Positions 62,691 to 64,000 of a stretch of DNA of 64,000 nucleotides are shown piece after piece. The translations under genes were made by a program, and so were the position numbers. The DNA comes from Lepidurus packardi (Eukaryota > Arthropoda > Branchiopoda > Notostraca > Triopsidae). The notes under the pieces are model-generated. The model did no database searches. It saw nothing but the letters and a program-made list of their open reading frames with translations, and was not told the origin of the DNA. The stretch is taken from the NCBI GenBank assembly GCA_023053545.1, contig JAKZAN010000003.1:281501-345500 (forward strand), read 5' to 3'. Each line of letters starts with the position of its first letter. The first letter of the stretch is position 1.

Positions 62691-64000
62691 CTACCCATAA
62701 CGCCATGTGTGTGGCCTTCACTCCGAAAGGGGTAGACGTTGACGGCCCACTTGGAGTGCGTCTGGGAAATGACTTAACTCCCGAAGAAATGGGCGGACTG
62801 ACGACGGTACTCGGAGAGTATACTGCATGTTTTGCGAAGACTAGGTCAGCTTTGGGGTTCTGCGACTTGTTGCCTCACACGATCGACACCAGGAATTCTC
62901 TACCGATTTCGGTCCACCCTAGACGGGTGCCCTTCCGGGAACGAGAGATCATTAGAGAGCAAGTGGGCGATATGGTGGCGATGGACGTCGTTGAACCCTC
63001 CAACAGTCCGTGGGCCTTCCCGGTCGTATTGGTCCGCAAGAAGGATGCGAGTCCGCGGTTTTGTATCGACTATAGTCGTCTTAACGACGTCACCCGAAAA
63101 GACGCGTACCTGCTCCCTAGGGTGGATGACGTATTGAATCGACTAGCTGGGTCTACATATTTCAGTACGCTGGATATGTGCAACGGGTATTGGCAAGTAG
63201 GTCTCGTCGAGGAGGACCGACCGAAAACGGCGTTCTGTACGCCTGACGGGCTTTTCCAGTATAAGCGAATGCCCCAAGGCCTATGTAACGCTCCCGCATC
63301 CTTCCAACGTCTCCTTGACTGGATCCTGGGTAGTTTAAAATGGCGATACTGTTTGGTCTACTTAGATGATATACTCGTGTTCTCTCGTACTTTCAACGAA
63401 CACCTCGAACGGTTATCGCTGGTATTGGGTTCGGCGAAGAAAGCTGGACTATTACTAAAACCAAGTAAATGCCTCTTTGCCAGTCGCACAATCCTATATT
63501 TAGGTCACGAGATATCAGGAGAAGGGATCCGGCCGGATCCTGGTAAGGTCGTGGCTGTGGAGAATCACCCTACTCCCAGGAACCCCCGGGACATTCGAAG
63601 CTTTTTAGGGTTCGCTTCGTATTACCGAAGGTTCATCGCTAATTTCGCCAGCGTTGCGTGCCCCCTCAACGACTTGCTCAAAAAGGGGCACCATTGGGTT
63701 TGGGGAAATGAGCAAGAACAATCATTTTGTTGTTTGATCACCGCTTTAACATCTACCCCGACTTTGGTCCACTACGACGAGAATGCTCGACGACGAGAAT
63801 GCTCCTCTTCTCCTTCGAACGGATGCCAGCGGTACCGGGCTGGGCGCTGTGCTGTCACAGATTATCGATGATAAGGAAGGCGTTGTGTGCTATCTTAGCA
63901 GAAGATTGATCGACGAGGAACGAAAATGGCGCAGTAATGAACTCGAGTGCATGGCAGTGGTATGGGCAGTTCAGAAGCTCCTACTCTATCTGTTAGGGAA
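62690..64000 (+). pseudogene. pol: Gypsy family 3 reverse transcriptase and RNase H, right-partial
   Basis: RT intact in sequence: PRFCIDYSRLNDVTRKDAY, TLDMCNGYWQVGL and catalytic YCLVYLDDILVFSR (about 63345-63390), then the thumb/connection (FLGFASYYRRFIANFASVA). Near 63775-63806 a 16-base tandem duplication (CGACGAGAATGCTCGA) shifts the frame. RNase H then continues in another frame (LLLRTDASGTGLGAVL, SNELECMAVVWAVQ) to the window edge. Integrase would lie outside the window. The domain content and family match the gag/protease remnant at 55060-56332. Confidence 0.88.

Overview
The window is eukaryotic and almost certainly metazoan. It holds nuclear ribosomal DNA (18S, ITS1, 5.8S, ITS2, 28S) dissected by transposable elements. 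An R2 non-LTR element sits at its animal 28S target. BEL/Pao and Ty3/Gypsy LTR elements, a PIF/Harbinger transposon and a Polinton/Maverick-type virus-like element point to an arthropod, perhaps a crustacean. The exact taxon cannot be fixed by eye. No intact ordinary host protein gene is recognised.

Layout. (1) 1-~5540: a Polinton/adintovirus-like segment. It carries integrase with chromodomain, penton-like minor capsid, basic core-like protein, major capsid and adenovirus-type protease in tightly packed reading frames, then an opposite-strand acidic/basic repeat ORF and an array of ~32-bp repeats. (2) 5755-23369: two nearly identical 8.8-kb tandem units. Each contains a dead Gypsy element (118-bp LTRs, ATAT target duplication, tRNA-Leu-type primer site) whose integrase is split by a 383-bp MITE-like insertion. 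(3) 23370-24196: an unassigned A-rich stretch and an R2 3' tail marking the border with rDNA. (4) 24197-38102: a 28S 3' fragment, intergenic spacer, a damaged 18S lacking its 3' third, ITS1, 5.8S, ITS2 and 28S up to the R2 site. There an R2 element with an HDV-like ribozyme at its 5' end is inserted, followed by a further stretch of 28S. (5) 38103-46985: a nest replacing ~604 bp of 28S: a Harbinger transposon (TTA site) carrying a Gypsy element (95-bp LTRs, TTATT duplication), itself carrying a 237-bp solo LTR (CTCGG duplication), then a truncated LINE. (6) 46986-~47760: the 28S 3' end and spacer. (7) ~47760-64000: an old BEL gag split by a younger BEL element (CACAC duplication), then a Gypsy element apparently split by a second BEL element.

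The region looks like a degenerate rDNA edge or orphan rDNA that has become a sink for mobile elements. The rRNA copies are damaged (mutated 530 loop and sarcin-ricin loop, large deletions). Nearly all element proteins carry stops, frameshifts or lost catalytic residues. The best-preserved functional pieces are the Polinton structural genes and the R2 ribozyme fold. An unusual reading frame at 48536-49358 (minus strand) joins a signal peptide and Cys-Pro repeats to a BEL Gag domain. Nested target-site duplications give a relative order of insertion.
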